Of a stretch of 64,000 nt of DNA, positions 50,149-60,413 are shown piece after piece; the first letter of the stretch is position 1; each line of letters opens with the position of its first letter. Source of the DNA: DATEHG01 sp035279705 (GTDB taxonomy: Bacteria; Gemmatimonadota; Gemmatimonadetes; Gemmatimonadales; GWC2-71-9). Under the pieces are notes generated by a model that saw nothing but the letters and a program-made list of their open reading frames with translations, had not been told where the DNA came from and searched no databases. Both the position numbers and the translations under genes were made by a program. Location of the stretch: NCBI GenBank assembly GCA_035279705.1, contig DATEHG010000069.1, positions 7,515-71,514 on the forward strand, in the 5' to 3' direction.

Positions 50149-50571
50149 ATGAAATACCGGATGGCCAGCACCCTGCTCAGTCTGTGCGGGGTGCTGCTGG
50201 CGGCCTATCTCTACCTGTACAAGACCGGGCGGATCGGCACCCTGGCCTGCGGCACCGGCTCCTGCGAGGCGGTGCAGTTCAGTCCGTACGCGCAGGTGTT
50301 CGGCGTCGAAGTATCGCTGATCGGCTTACTCGGCTACCTGGTGCTCGTGGCCTGTTCCATCGGAGCGGTGCAGGCAGCTCCCGGCCAGCGGACCGCTCCG
50401 GTCCGGGCGCTCTTCGTCCTCTCGGGGCTGGGGGTAGCCTTCAGCCTCTATCTCACGGGCATCGAGCTGTTCGTGTTGCACGCGATCTGCCGCTGGTGCG
50501 TGGGCTCGGCCCTGATCATCACCCTGATCTTCCTCTGCGCCCTCCTGGACCGGCGGCGCACGGCTCGATGA
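50149..50571 (+). CDS. Vitamin K epoxide reductase (VKOR) family protein
   Basis: 140 aa with four hydrophobic helices. The external loop has the shuttle cysteines (CGTGSCEAVQFSPYAQVFGV) and the third/fourth-helix active site is CRWC in HAICRWCVGSALI, the quinone-reducing pair. It passes electrons from the DsbA-like protein upstream to membrane quinone. The start is one base after that gene, and its stop overlaps kup (ATGA). Confidence 0.93.
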   Translation: MKYRMASTLLSLCGVLLAAYLYLYKTGRIGTLACGTGSCEAVQFSPYAQVFGVEVSLIGLLGYLVLVACSIGAVQAAPGQRTAPVRALFVLSGLGVAFSLYLTGIELFVLHAICRWCVGSALIITLIFLCALLDRRRTAR

Positions 50572-52529
50572 GCCTGACACTCCAGGCCAACACCGGCAGC
50601 ATGCCCGCCGGCGCAGTCCACGAGCCGAAGGCGAGCCCGCGGGGGATGGCCCTCGCGGGCCTTTCGCTGGCCGCCCTCGGTGTGGTGTACGGCGACATCG
50701 GCACCAGTCCGCTCTACGCCATCAAGGAGTGTTTCGGCGCCGCGCACGGGGTCGAACCGACTCCCGAAAATGTGCTGGGGATTCTGTCGGTCGTGCTCTG
50801 GGCGATGAACTTCGTGATCTCCTACAAGTACATCGCGCAGGTCATGCGGGCGGACAACCAGGGAGAAGGCGGCATCCTCGCGCTGCTGGCGCTGGTCCGG
50901 CCGCAGGGTGAGCCGACCCGCTGGGGCCGGCTGCTGATCATGCTGGGGGTGTTCGGGGCGGCGCTGCTCTACGGCGACGGTGTGATCACGCCGGCCATCT
51001 CGGTGCTGGGCGCCACGGAAGGCCTCAAGGTCACCACCGAGCGGTTCGAACCGTTCGTGGTGCCGATCACCGTCGTAATCCTGATCCTGCTCTTCTGGTT
51101 CCAGAAGCAGGGCACGGCCGGCATCGGCCGGATCTTCGGACCGGTGATGGTGGTCTGGTTCGCGTGCATTGCGCTGCTGGGCGTGGGCGGCATCGTGCGC
51201 GAGCCTTCGGTGCTCAAGGCCATCAACCCGATGTACGCCGTGGATTTCTTCCGCCGGGACGGGCTGCAGGGGTTCCTGATCCTCGGCGCCGTCGTGCTGG
51301 TGCTTACCGGCGGGGAAGCGCTGTACGCCGACATGGGTCATTTCGGCAAGCGGCCCATCCGGCTGGCGTGGTTCGGCATGGTGCTGCCGGCACTGATGCT
51401 CAACTACTTCGGCCAGGGGGCGCTGCTGCTGGACGATCCTTCCGCGGCGGTCAACCCCTTTTACCTGCTGGTGCCCGAATGGGGCCGCTATCCGATGATC
51501 GCCATTGCGACTGCCGCGGCGATCGTGGCTTCCCAGGCGCTGATCTCGGGCGCATTCTCCCTGACCCGCCAGGCCATCCAGCTGGGCTTTTCCCCGCGGG
51601 TGACGGTGACTCATACCTCCGCCACCGAGCAGGGCCAGATCTACGTGCCGGAGGTCAACTGGGCGCTGATGGTCAGCTGTGTCGGCCTGGTGCTGGCCTT
51701 CCGCTCGTCGAGCAACCTGGCGGCGGCGTACGGCATCGCGGTGACCGGAACGATGGCGATCACCACCGTGCTGTTTGCCCGGGTGACTCGGATCCACTGG
51801 CACTGGCCGGTCTGGCGCACGATCATCGTCGCCGGACTGTTCCTGGTCGTGGACCTGGCCTTCTTCGGCGCCAACCTGGTCAAGGTGCATCAGGGAGGAT
51901 GGTTTCCGCTGGTAATCGGCGCGCTGATCTACCTGCTGATGAGTACCTGGAAACGGGGGAGGGTGCTGCTGTCGCGGGTCATGGAAGAGAACAGCCTGCC
52001 GATCCAGATCTTTCTCAGCGACGTGGCCCGCCGGCTGCCGACCCGGGTGCCCGGCACCGCCGTGTTCATGACTTCGAGGGCCGGGGGCGCGCCGCCGGTG
52101 CTGCTGCACCACGTCAAGCACAACAAGGTGCTGCACGAGCGGGTAATCCTGATGTCGGTCAAGGCGCTCGGGGTGCCGATGATCGACGAGGCCCAGCGGG
52201 TGGCGCTCGAGTCGCTGGGCGACGGGTTCTACGCCGTCGAGGCGCGCTACGGGTTCATGGAATCACCGGATGTGCCGGCGGCGCTCCGGGCCCTGGTGCA
52301 GTTCGGCATCACGGTGAAGCCGATGGAGACCACCTTCTACCTCGGGCGCGAGACGCTGATCGTCACCATGCCCAAGCGCGGCGTCGAACCGCCGCCCCTC
52401 GAGCGCCGCATGTGGCGCTGGCGCAAACTGCTCTTCGTGGTGATGGCCAGGAATGCGCAATCGGCCACGGCGTTCTTCAACCTGCCGCCGAACCGGGTCG
52501 TGGAAATGGGGGCGCAGATACAATTCTAG
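50568..52529 (+). CDS. kup: Low-affinity potassium transporter Kup
   Basis: 653 aa from ATG 50568; the long frame upstream is VKOR read out of frame. Twelve transmembrane helices and the Kup signatures VVYGDIGTSPLYA, GEGGILALLAL, LLYGDGVITPAISVL and EALYADMGHFGK. A cytoplasmic C-terminal domain follows (about 460-653). It takes up K+, probably with protons. The ATGA overlap with VKOR makes it part of the disulfide-gene operon, although no functional link is obvious. Confidence 0.95.
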   Translation: MSLTLQANTGSMPAGAVHEPKASPRGMALAGLSLAALGVVYGDIGTSPLYAIKECFGAAHGVEPTPENVLGILSVVLWAMNFVISYKYIAQVMRADNQGEGGILALLALVRPQGEPTRWGRLLIMLGVFGAALLYGDGVITPAISVLGATEGLKVTTERFEPFVVPITVVILILLFWFQKQGTAGIGRIFGPVMVVWFACIALLGVGGIVREPSVLKAINPMYAVDFFRRDGLQGFLILGAVVLVLTGGEALYADMGHFGKRPIRLAWFGMVLPALMLNYFGQGALLLDDPSAAVNPFYLLVPEWGRYPMIAIATAAAIVASQALISGAFSLTRQAIQLGFSPRVTVTHTSATEQGQIYVPEVNWALMVSCVGLVLAFRSSSNLAAAYGIAVTGTMAITTVLFARVTRIHWHWPVWRTIIVAGLFLVVDLAFFGANLVKVHQGGWFPLVIGALIYLLMSTWKRGRVLLSRVMEENSLPIQIFLSDVARRLPTRVPGTAVFMTSRAGGAPPVLLHHVKHNKVLHERVILMSVKALGVPMIDEAQRVALESLGDGFYAVEARYGFMESPDVPAALRALVQFGITVKPMETTFYLGRETLIVTMPKRGVEPPPLERRMWRWRKLLFVVMARNAQSATAFFNLPPNRVVEMGAQIQF

Positions 52530-52597
52530 CCGTTAGCCGTTGGCCGCCAGCAGGTCAATGGTCATCGGTCGCCGGCCCCTTGGTTAAGTCCGCTTGA

Positions 52598-52626
52598 CTC
52601 TCTCCTCTCTCCTCTCTCCTCTCTCC

Positions 52627-52628
<2 letters not shown>
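52598..52628. repeat. Heptamer tandem repeat (CTCTCCT)
   Basis: About four copies of CTCTCCT between the kup and acs stops, just touching the acs stop codon. It is a pure pyrimidine tract on this strand. It is a simple low-complexity repeat that could vary in length by slippage, with no coding role. Confidence 0.7.
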
Positions 52629-54582
<1,954 letters not shown>

Positions 54583-54952
54583 GCCGGAATCCTGACGGGA
54601 GTAGGCAAACCCTTCGGGCTTGCAGATTTAGAACGATGCCGCGGAGTGCCATCCGAAGTAAGCGAATCGGGGCCAGTTCCGCAATGCTAACTCATTGATT
54701 CGCTTTCAGTTACCTCCACTGGCACCGCTCTCGCACTATACCCTGGCACGGGCCACCTGGCCCACCACAATTGATCCGCCCGATAGAGCACACCCGGAGT
54801 GATCCGGGGCCGCAAAACTAGAGGTCTCTCCAGTTCCAGCGGGGAGATAGCTCGGTGCCGAAGGCGGGATGCACCGCGAATGCGAGTGAACGTCCCGTTG
54901 CGCCTCACGGCGATGAGACCTCGTGTACGCGGAATCGGGCGTGGGAGGATGG
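54583..54952. other. Intergenic region upstream of acsA and the STAS/ccm operon
   Basis: 370 bp between divergent genes. It contains the promoter of acsA (minus strand) and, on the plus strand, a sigma-54-type promoter match at 54720-54735 about 220 bp before the STAS gene. Short frames on both strands show no ribosome-binding site or recognisable protein, so no gene is called. Confidence 0.5.
54720..54735 (+). promoter_or_regulatory. Candidate sigma-54 promoter upstream of the STAS/receiver/ccm genes
   Basis: TGGCAC-N5-TCGCA: the -24 element is exact and the -12 element has one mismatch, with GG and GC ten bases apart. Transcription would start near 54746 and give a leader of about 200 bases. 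No activator gene or clear enhancer palindromes are adjacent, so the call rests on the match alone. Confidence 0.45.
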
Positions 54953-55267
54953 ATGCTGACCACGCAACCGAACTCGAAGAACCTGGTAGCCCCGGATCAC
55001 CTGGGGCTCGAATCGCGAACCGAGTTCCGCCAGCAGGCCACTGCCCTGCTCGACACCTTGCCCGATCGCACCGGCTGTCTGGTCATCGACCTGGCCGGCA
55101 CCCGCCAGGTGGATTCGGCGGGACTCGGGGCCCTGATGCTGGTCCAGCGCCGCGCCGCCGAGCGCAAGCAGGTGGTGGTGCTGCGGAACGTGAACGAGGA
55201 GCTCCGCTTCCTGCTGGTGCTCACGAAGCTGGACGATCTCTTCCAGCTCGAATCCGGTCAGGTTTGA
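54953..55267 (+). CDS. STAS-domain anti-sigma-factor antagonist
   Basis: 104 aa from ATG 54953, with GGAGG five bases upstream. STAS fold: CLVIDLAGTRQVDSAGLGALMLVQRRA with the conserved phospho-acceptor Ser in DSAGLGAL, then VVLRNVNEELRFLLVLTKLDDLF. Such proteins bind or release an anti-sigma kinase or, in other systems, sit in chemosensory or stressosome complexes. The partner kinase is not in the window. The next gene is a lone receiver, so the pair may form a small phospho-switch. Confidence 0.9.
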   Translation: MLTTQPNSKNLVAPDHLGLESRTEFRQQATALLDTLPDRTGCLVIDLAGTRQVDSAGLGALMLVQRRAAERKQVVVLRNVNEELRFLLVLTKLDDLFQLESGQV

Positions 55268-55280
55268 TTACAGGGGTCGC

Positions 55281-55670
55281 ATGACCGCTACGGTCGCACC
55301 GCTCCGGGTCCTGTTCATCGAGGACGAGGCCGCCCTCCAGCTGAGCTACCGGCGGTATTTCGCCAGCCGGTACGAGGTGGCCACCGCGGCGAGCGGCGCC
55401 GACGCCTTGCGGCAGCTTGTGGCCCATCCTCCCGAAGTGGCCGTGCTGGACATGCGGCTGCCGGATACGGACGGGATCGATCTCCTGCGCCGGCTGCGGG
55501 CTGAACTGCCCGATCTGCCGGTCGTGATTACCACGGCCTATCTGAGTGTCGAGCCCCAACTCCGAGTCCTCAACCTTTCCTACCACGGCTACATCGTCAA
55601 GCCGTTCGATCTCGACGAGCTCGGTCGAGCCATCGAACAGGCCGGATCCGCGGTGGCTGCTCGCCGCTGA
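55281..55670 (+). CDS. Single-domain response regulator
   Basis: 129 aa. Receiver domain only: FIEDEAALQLSYRRYF, phospho-Asp in VLDMRLPDTDGID, TTAYLS switch and the conserved Lys in YIVKPFDLDEL. No output domain. It follows the STAS gene by 13 bp. Its 3' end overlaps the annotated frame of the ABC ATPase gene, so it is probably in the same transcript as the ccm genes. Confidence 0.9.
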   Translation: MTATVAPLRVLFIEDEAALQLSYRRYFASRYEVATAASGADALRQLVAHPPEVAVLDMRLPDTDGIDLLRRLRAELPDLPVVITTAYLSVEPQLRVLNLSYHGYIVKPFDLDELGRAIEQAGSAVAARR

Positions 55671-56352
55671 AGGGCTGGTCCGCCGCTACGGCGCCCGCCG
55701 GGTGCTGAACGGCCTCTCGCTGTCTCTCGCTCCCCACGACTGTCTGCTGGTGCTGGGTCCCAACGGGGCCGGCAAGTCCACGCTCCTGCGCCTGCTGGCG
55801 GGCCTGATCCGTCCGCACGCCGGATCGGTGCATGTCGCCGGCCGGCGTCTCGCGGCGGATGATCCCGGGTCTCGCGCCTCCCTCGGGCTGGTCGCCCACC
55901 AGACGATGCTCTATGACGACCTCACCCTGCGCGAGAACCTGCTCTTTGCCGCGCGCCTCTATGACCTGCCCGATGGCGCAGGCGCTGTGGCCCAGGCGCT
56001 GGCGGAGGCGGGACTCACTGGCCGTGCGGAGGACCGGCCCCGGGACCTGTCGCGAGGCATGCAGCAGCGCGCCGCGATCGCGCGGGCGCTGCTCCACCGC
56101 CCCCGGGTGCTGCTGCTCGACGAGGCGTTCACCGGGCTCGATGCGGCCTCGGGCGACCGGCTGCGGACCCGGCTCGCGGAGGAACGCTCCCGGGGCGCCG
56201 CCCTGGTGGTCGTGAGCCATCACCCGGATGAGGCCTGGGCGCTCGCGACCCACGTCGGATTCCTGAACGACGGCCGCTGGGCGCGGCTGGAGCCTCGGCC
56301 CTCTCACCTGTCGACCGCCGAGGGGTGGTTGCGGGAGGCGGCGCATGGCTGA
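55546..56352 (+). CDS. ccmA: Haem ABC exporter ATP-binding protein CcmA
   Basis: 268 aa as drawn from GTG 55546, but the real ATPase starts near residue 38 (LLAAEGLVRRYGARRVLNG); the earlier part is Ser/Pro-rich and antisense-phase to the receiver gene. The only start near there is CTG at 55657, so the true start is uncertain. ABC motifs: Walker A GPNGAGKST, signature LSRGMQQR, Walker B LLLDEAFTGLD and His in VSHHPDEA. With CcmB it forms the ABC transporter used in system I cytochrome c maturation. It overlaps ccmB by 8 bp. Confidence 0.86.
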   Translation: MSSPNSESSTFPTTATSSSRSISTSSVEPSNRPDPRWLLAAEGLVRRYGARRVLNGLSLSLAPHDCLLVLGPNGAGKSTLLRLLAGLIRPHAGSVHVAGRRLAADDPGSRASLGLVAHQTMLYDDLTLRENLLFAARLYDLPDGAGAVAQALAEAGLTGRAEDRPRDLSRGMQQRAAIARALLHRPRVLLLDEAFTGLDAASGDRLRTRLAEERSRGAALVVVSHHPDEAWALATHVGFLNDGRWARLEPRPSHLSTAEGWLREAAHG

Positions 56353-57025
56353 GGCCGTCCGCGCCGCGCTCGCCATCGCGGGCAAGGATCTGCGCCTCGA
56401 ATGGCGCAGCCGGAGTGCGCTGCTCTCGGCCGTCGTGTTCGCCGCGCTGGTGCTGGTGATCTTCAATTTCGCCCGCGACCCCACGGCTGTTTCCACCCTC
56501 GATCTGGCCCCGAGCATCCTGTGGGTCACGTTCGGCTTCGCGGCGATCGTGGCCCTGAACCGGGCCTTCACGGTGGAGCGCCAGCACGGGGCGCTCGCCA
56601 GCCTGCTGCTCGCGCCGGTGCCGCGGAGCGCCATCTTTGCCGGGAAGTATCTGGCCAACCTGGTGTTCGTCGGTGTGGTGGAACTGGTCACGCTGCCGCT
56701 CTTCGTGCTGTTCTTCAATGTCGATCTGAGCGGGGCACTGGCGGGCCTGCTGGCGGTGATCGTGCTGGCGACGATCGGTTTCGTGGCGGTGGGGACCGTG
56801 TTCAGCGCCATGGCGGTGCGCACCCGGTTCGCCGAACTGATGCTGCCGGTGCTGCTGCTGCCATTCATGATGCCGCCGCTCATGACGGCGGCCCAGGCCA
56901 CTAGCCGGCTGCTCGGGGGTCGTCCGTTGAGCGAACTGATGGGGTGGCTTAGGTTGCTTTCACTCTATGACGTCGCCTTTGTGACGCTTTCCTTCCTGAT
57001 CTTTCCGGCGGTGGTCGACGAATGA
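56345..57025 (+). CDS. ccmB: Haem exporter permease CcmB
   Basis: 226 aa, six transmembrane helices. Family motifs are KDLRLEWRSRSAL at the N-terminus, WVTFGFAAIVALNRAF, APVPRSAIFAGKYLANL and MLPVLLLPFMMPPLMTAAQAT. It is the membrane subunit partner of CcmA and CcmC. It overlaps ccmC by four bases (ATGA). Confidence 0.92.
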   Translation: MAEAVRAALAIAGKDLRLEWRSRSALLSAVVFAALVLVIFNFARDPTAVSTLDLAPSILWVTFGFAAIVALNRAFTVERQHGALASLLLAPVPRSAIFAGKYLANLVFVGVVELVTLPLFVLFFNVDLSGALAGLLAVIVLATIGFVAVGTVFSAMAVRTRFAELMLPVLLLPFMMPPLMTAAQATSRLLGGRPLSELMGWLRLLSLYDVAFVTLSFLIFPAVVDE

Positions 57026-57723
57026 GTTCCGTTCTGGCGGCGGCCGGTCGCGTGATGCAGCGAGGCCGCCTCATCACCCTCGCGGGGCTGGCACTGCTGG
57101 CCGCCGTGGTGGTGCGGGCCCAGTGGTTCACTCCGGTGGAGGAGCGCCAGGGCCTCGCCCAGAAGATCTTCTACCTGCACGCCCCCTCGGCCTGGTCGGC
57201 CCTCTTCCTCGGGTTCGGCCTCGTCGGCATCAGTTCGGCACTCTATCTCTGGCTCGAGGATCCGCGGCTCGACCGGTTCGCCGCGAGCTCGGCCGAGGTG
57301 GGCGTGGCCTTCAGTTCCGTCATGCTCACGACCGGCCCGATCTGGGCCAAGCCGATCTGGGGCACGTACTGGAGCTGGGACATGCGGCTCTCGATGACGC
57401 TGCTGCTGGTGCTCCTGTTCCTCGGGTACCTGGCGCTCCGCAGCGCGCTTGACGACCGCAGCGAGCGGGCGCGGTACAGCGCGGTCATCGGGGTGATGGC
57501 CCTGGTGCTGGTGCCGTTCATCCACCTTACCGTGTACCTGTTCCGCACCCTGCATCCGCAGCCGATCGTGCTCAAACCCAGCGCTCCGTCGCTGCCGCCG
57601 GAGATGCTGTACACACTGCTGCTGGGGTTCGTGGCGACCAGCGTGATGTACCTGGGATTCGTGACCCTGCGCTACGGTATCGCGCTGGCGCGGGAAGCGC
57701 AGGAGGATGACCGCCATGATTGA
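57022..57723 (+). CDS. ccmC: Haem lyase subunit CcmC
   Basis: 233 aa, six transmembrane helices. The tryptophan-rich haem-handling motif WGTYWSWD is present between helices (KPIWGTYWSWDMRLSM), with external His residues in FYLHAPSAW and RTLHPQPIVLKP as axial ligands. CcmC loads haem onto CcmE in cytochrome c maturation. ccmE, ccmF and ccmH are not in the window. Confidence 0.95.
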   Translation: MSSVLAAAGRVMQRGRLITLAGLALLAAVVVRAQWFTPVEERQGLAQKIFYLHAPSAWSALFLGFGLVGISSALYLWLEDPRLDRFAASSAEVGVAFSSVMLTTGPIWAKPIWGTYWSWDMRLSMTLLLVLLFLGYLALRSALDDRSERARYSAVIGVMALVLVPFIHLTVYLFRTLHPQPIVLKPSAPSLPPEMLYTLLLGFVATSVMYLGFVTLRYGIALAREAQEDDRHD

Positions 57724-57841
57724 CCCGCCCGACAACCGCGGGTTCATGGTGGCCGGCTACACGGTCGCGCTGACCCTCTACCTGCTGTACACGATCTCCC
57801 TCTGGATCCGCGCCAGGAAGGCGGAGCGCGGAGAACGGTAG
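57716..57841 (+). CDS. CcmD-like small membrane protein
   Basis: 41 aa from ATG 57716, overlapping the ccmC stop by 8 bp. One transmembrane helix (VAGYTVALTLYLLYTISLWI) is followed by a basic cytoplasmic tail RARKAERGER. Size, topology and location immediately after ccmC match CcmD, which is poorly conserved in sequence and helps release the CcmABCD complex. The gene name is left empty because the match is by context. Confidence 0.75.
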   Translation: MIDPPDNRGFMVAGYTVALTLYLLYTISLWIRARKAERGER

Positions 57842-57863
57842 ACCCGGGCTTCGCCCGGGTCTA
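57839..57863. terminator. Terminator between convergent ccm operon and aquaporin
   Basis: TAGACCCGGGC-TTC-GCCCGGGTCTA, a perfect 11-bp stem with a 3-base loop that starts at the ccmD-like stop codon and ends 12 bp before the aquaporin stop. It probably serves both strands. Confidence 0.8.
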
Positions 57864-57874
57864 CCGCGGCGGGA

Positions 57875-58543
57875 TTACTCGCCCTTGAGCAGCACCCGGT
57901 CCCACAGCAGGCCGGCCACCACCCCACCCACCAGCGGACCGATCCACCACACCGCATGCGCGCTCCACACACCCGCGACGGCCGCCGGGCCGAACGCGCG
58001 CGCGGGGTTCATCGCCGCGCCGGTCAGCGCGCCGCCCATCAGGATATCGAACAGCAGCACCAGCCCGATGGCAAAGCCGCCCACCTTGGGGGCGTTCTTC
58101 GCGACTGCCGTCCCGTAGACCGCACTGACCAGGAAGAAGGTCAGTATCGCCTCCAGTGCCACCGCCTGGCCGAAGCCCATTCCCGGCGCGAGGGTCGGCA
58201 GGCCGAGTGAGGTCACCTTCTCGATGGCCACCGGCAGCACGAGCTTGAGCGCCAGCGCGCCGGCGACGCCGCCCACGAGCTGCGTCACGATGTAGGCACC
58301 GGCCGTCCGGGCATCGATCCGGCGCCCGACGAGCAGCCCCGTGGTGACCGCCGGGTTGAAGTGACCGCCCGAGATGTTCATCAGCGCGGTGACCATGACG
58401 CCGAGCACCAGCGCGTGAGCCAGGGCGATGCCGAGCAGCCCGAAACGGGCGTAGCTGTCGGCGATGACGCTGCCGCAGCCGATGAAGATCAGGGCAAATG
58501 TGCCCAGGAACTCCGCAACCAGACGACGGGACAGCGGGACCAT
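57875..58543 (-). CDS. MIP-family aquaporin (AqpZ-like)
   Basis: 222 aa, six transmembrane helices and two half-helices. Both NPA boxes are present: SGGHFNPAVTTGL and GAAMNPARAFGPA, the second with the selectivity-filter Arg. The compact length and absence of the glycerol-facilitator insertions favour a water channel over GlpF. Family ends HAVWWIGPLVGG and LLWDRVL. It is convergent with the ccm operon. Confidence 0.94.
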   Translation of the reverse strand: MVPLSRRLVAEFLGTFALIFIGCGSVIADSYARFGLLGIALAHALVLGVMVTALMNISGGHFNPAVTTGLLVGRRIDARTAGAYIVTQLVGGVAGALALKLVLPVAIEKVTSLGLPTLAPGMGFGQAVALEAILTFFLVSAVYGTAVAKNAPKVGGFAIGLVLLFDILMGGALTGAAMNPARAFGPAAVAGVWSAHAVWWIGPLVGGVVAGLLWDRVLLKGE

Positions 58544-58639
58544 GCCGAAGCCTCAGCGAACGGGGAGATTGGCGGGAGGAAAACCGGGGCCGAATCTAGA
58601 AACAGGGGGGGAAGGGGGGAAGGGGGGACGACAACTGCG

Positions 58640-58705
58640 GGATTGTGGGAATGTGGGAGTATGGGATTAGGGCACCTGAGCCTCCAATCCCATACTCCCA
58701 CAATC
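58640..58705. repeat. Inverted repeat in the aquaporin / ketosynthase spacer
   Basis: GGGATTGTGGGAGTATGGGATT occurs on one side (58640-58669, split by a duplicated AATGTGGG) and its complement AATCCCATACTCCC.. on the other (58684-58705), around a 14-base loop. A G-run tract (GGGGGGGAAGG repeats) lies just before it. The ketosynthase gene ends 12 bp later, so it may be a terminator; repeat families of this kind can be dispersed in a genome. Confidence 0.55.
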
Positions 58706-58716
58706 CCCCATTCCTC

Positions 58717-59961
58717 TCATTCGTTTCTGCGGAACACCAGGCAGGCATTCACGCCGCCGAACCCGAACGAATTGCTGACGATCACTCCCGGAGTGGCGTC
58801 CTGCCCGGCGCCTGTGATGTAGCCGAGGTCACAGGCGGGATCGGGCGTCGCCAGGTTGACGGTGGGGGGAAGCCAGCCGCGGGCGCTCGCCAGCGCGCAG
58901 ATGGCCGCCTCGATGGCCCCGCTCGCCCCGAGGGCGTGACCATAGTAGCCCTTGGTGCCGCTCACCGGCAGGCGGGCAGTGTGACCGTTGAAGACCTGCC
59001 GGATGGCCCCGGACTCGGTCGGATCGTTGAGCGGAGTGGACGAGCCGTGGGCGTTGAGATAACCAACGTCCCCCGGAGCCACGTGCGCATCCGCGAGGGC
59101 CAGCCGCATGGCGCGCGCCGCCTGCCGGCCGTCCGGACGCGGTGCGGTCATGTGATGGGCGTCGTTGGTGAGGCCATAGCCGCAGAGTTCGAGATAGATC
59201 GGGGCACCGCGGGCGATGGCCCGCTGCCGCTCCTCCAGCACGAGGACCGCCGCACCCTCTCCCATCACGAAACCGTCGCGTCCCGAATCGAAGGGACGGC
59301 TGGCGGTGGCGGGGTCGTCGTTGCGGGTGGACATGGCGCGGATGATCGCGAACGAGCCGAAGCAGAGCGGAGCGAGTGGCGCCTCCGCCCCGCCGGCCAG
59401 CATGACATCGGCCTCGCCGCGGCGGATCGCGCGCAGGCCCTCTCCGATTCCGATGGTGCCCGAGGCGCAGCTCATCCCGTTGGTGCTGTTCGGGCCGGTG
59501 ACGCCGAACTCGATGGCGATGTTGCAGCTGGCCGCGCCGGCGAAGACCGAGAGCGCCAGGGCGGGATCCACGGCCCGCATGCCGCCGGTCACGTAGTGGC
59601 CATGCTCCTCCTCGGCGCGACCGATGCCGCCGAGCGCAGTGCCCATCATGACGCCGATGCGGTCGGGATCCTCGACGGACAGGTCCAGATGGGCGTCGGC
59701 CAGGGCCAGCCGGGTGGCGGCCACGCTGAACTGGGAGTAGCGGTCGAACCGCCGGGCCCGCCGCTCCTCCAGGTGGTCGGTTGCGAAGAAGTCGTTCACC
59801 TGGGCCGCGATCTTCGATCGGAATGGCGCCGGATCGAACCGGGTGATGCCCTGCACCACGGAGCGCCCGGAGCGCAGTCCCTGCCAGAGTCCTTCCACGC
59901 CCACACCGATGGGCGTGATCGCTCCGATTCCCGTCACTACTACCCGCCGCTCGTCCATCAT
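58717..59961 (-). CDS. Beta-ketoacyl-ACP synthase II-type ketosynthase (FabF-like)
   Basis: 414 aa from ATG 59961, which has GGAGCAGG just upstream; a second ATG follows. Thiolase-fold KS: VVVTGIGAITPIGVG, nucleophile Cys in GMSCASGTIGIGEGLRAIR, active-site His in NAHGSSTPLNDPTE and the second His in KGYYGHALGASG, with GGVNACLVF at the end. All catalytic residues for chain elongation are present. The gene heads (in reverse) a group of biosynthetic enzymes rather than a standard fab cluster, so a specialised pathway is possible. Confidence 0.9.
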   Translation of the reverse strand: MMDERRVVVTGIGAITPIGVGVEGLWQGLRSGRSVVQGITRFDPAPFRSKIAAQVNDFFATDHLEERRARRFDRYSQFSVAATRLALADAHLDLSVEDPDRIGVMMGTALGGIGRAEEEHGHYVTGGMRAVDPALALSVFAGAASCNIAIEFGVTGPNSTNGMSCASGTIGIGEGLRAIRRGEADVMLAGGAEAPLAPLCFGSFAIIRAMSTRNDDPATASRPFDSGRDGFVMGEGAAVLVLEERQRAIARGAPIYLELCGYGLTNDAHHMTAPRPDGRQAARAMRLALADAHVAPGDVGYLNAHGSSTPLNDPTESGAIRQVFNGHTARLPVSGTKGYYGHALGASGAIEAAICALASARGWLPPTVNLATPDPACDLGYITGAGQDATPGVIVSNSFGFGGVNACLVFRRNE

Positions 59962-60413
59962 ACCTGCTCCACGCGTTGCCGTATCCCCGCCAGCGTCCTC
60001 GAGGCAATACCATGAACAAACACCGGCCCGATGACCCATCTCGCCGCCGCCGTACCGATCAGCGGCCAGCGTGGCCCGGGCCACTCGTGCACGATTTCGG
60101 CGTCACTGCCGCCTTCGCTTTCGCGCACCGTCCACCAGACGTCCATACCGCGGGTGATTCCCCGGATGTGACGGTAGCGCACTTCCCGGCGGACCGGGTC
60201 GACCGACATTTCCGAGACCCACCAGGTGGGCCAGCGGAATCCAGGGAAGGGACGCCAGGCGGCCATCTCCACCACACGCATGCCCGCGTCACGCTTGAGC
60301 TCCCTGACCCATCGATAATGCGACAGGAACTCCGGCCACTGCTCCACCTCGCTGGCCGCTGCGAACACCCGATCCGCAGGGGCCGCCATGTGCAACCGGT
60401 CGATGATTCGCAT
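59958..60413 (-). CDS. SRPBCC (polyketide cyclase/dehydrase-like) protein
   Basis: 151 aa from ATG 60413; the longer frame upstream is the methyltransferase gene out of phase. START/SRPBCC fold: DRLHMAAPADRVFAAASEVEQWPEFLSHYRWV at the start is the hallmark, with VSEMSVDPVRREVRYRHIRG and a C-terminal helix ending IASRTLAGIRQRVEQV. These helix-grip proteins bind hydrophobic ligands; some are aromatase/cyclases in polyketide pathways. It overlaps both the ketosynthase and methyltransferase genes, supporting joint function. Confidence 0.83.
   Translation of the reverse strand: MRIIDRLHMAAPADRVFAAASEVEQWPEFLSHYRWVRELKRDAGMRVVEMAAWRPFPGFRWPTWWVSEMSVDPVRREVRYRHIRGITRGMDVWWTVRESEGGSDAEIVHEWPGPRWPLIGTAAARWVIGPVFVHGIASRTLAGIRQRVEQV

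Noticed and set aside
54687..54963. Short minus-strand frames in the acsA/STAS spacer
   Set aside because: No start signal or recognisable protein, and they overlap the sigma-54-like promoter and the STAS start.
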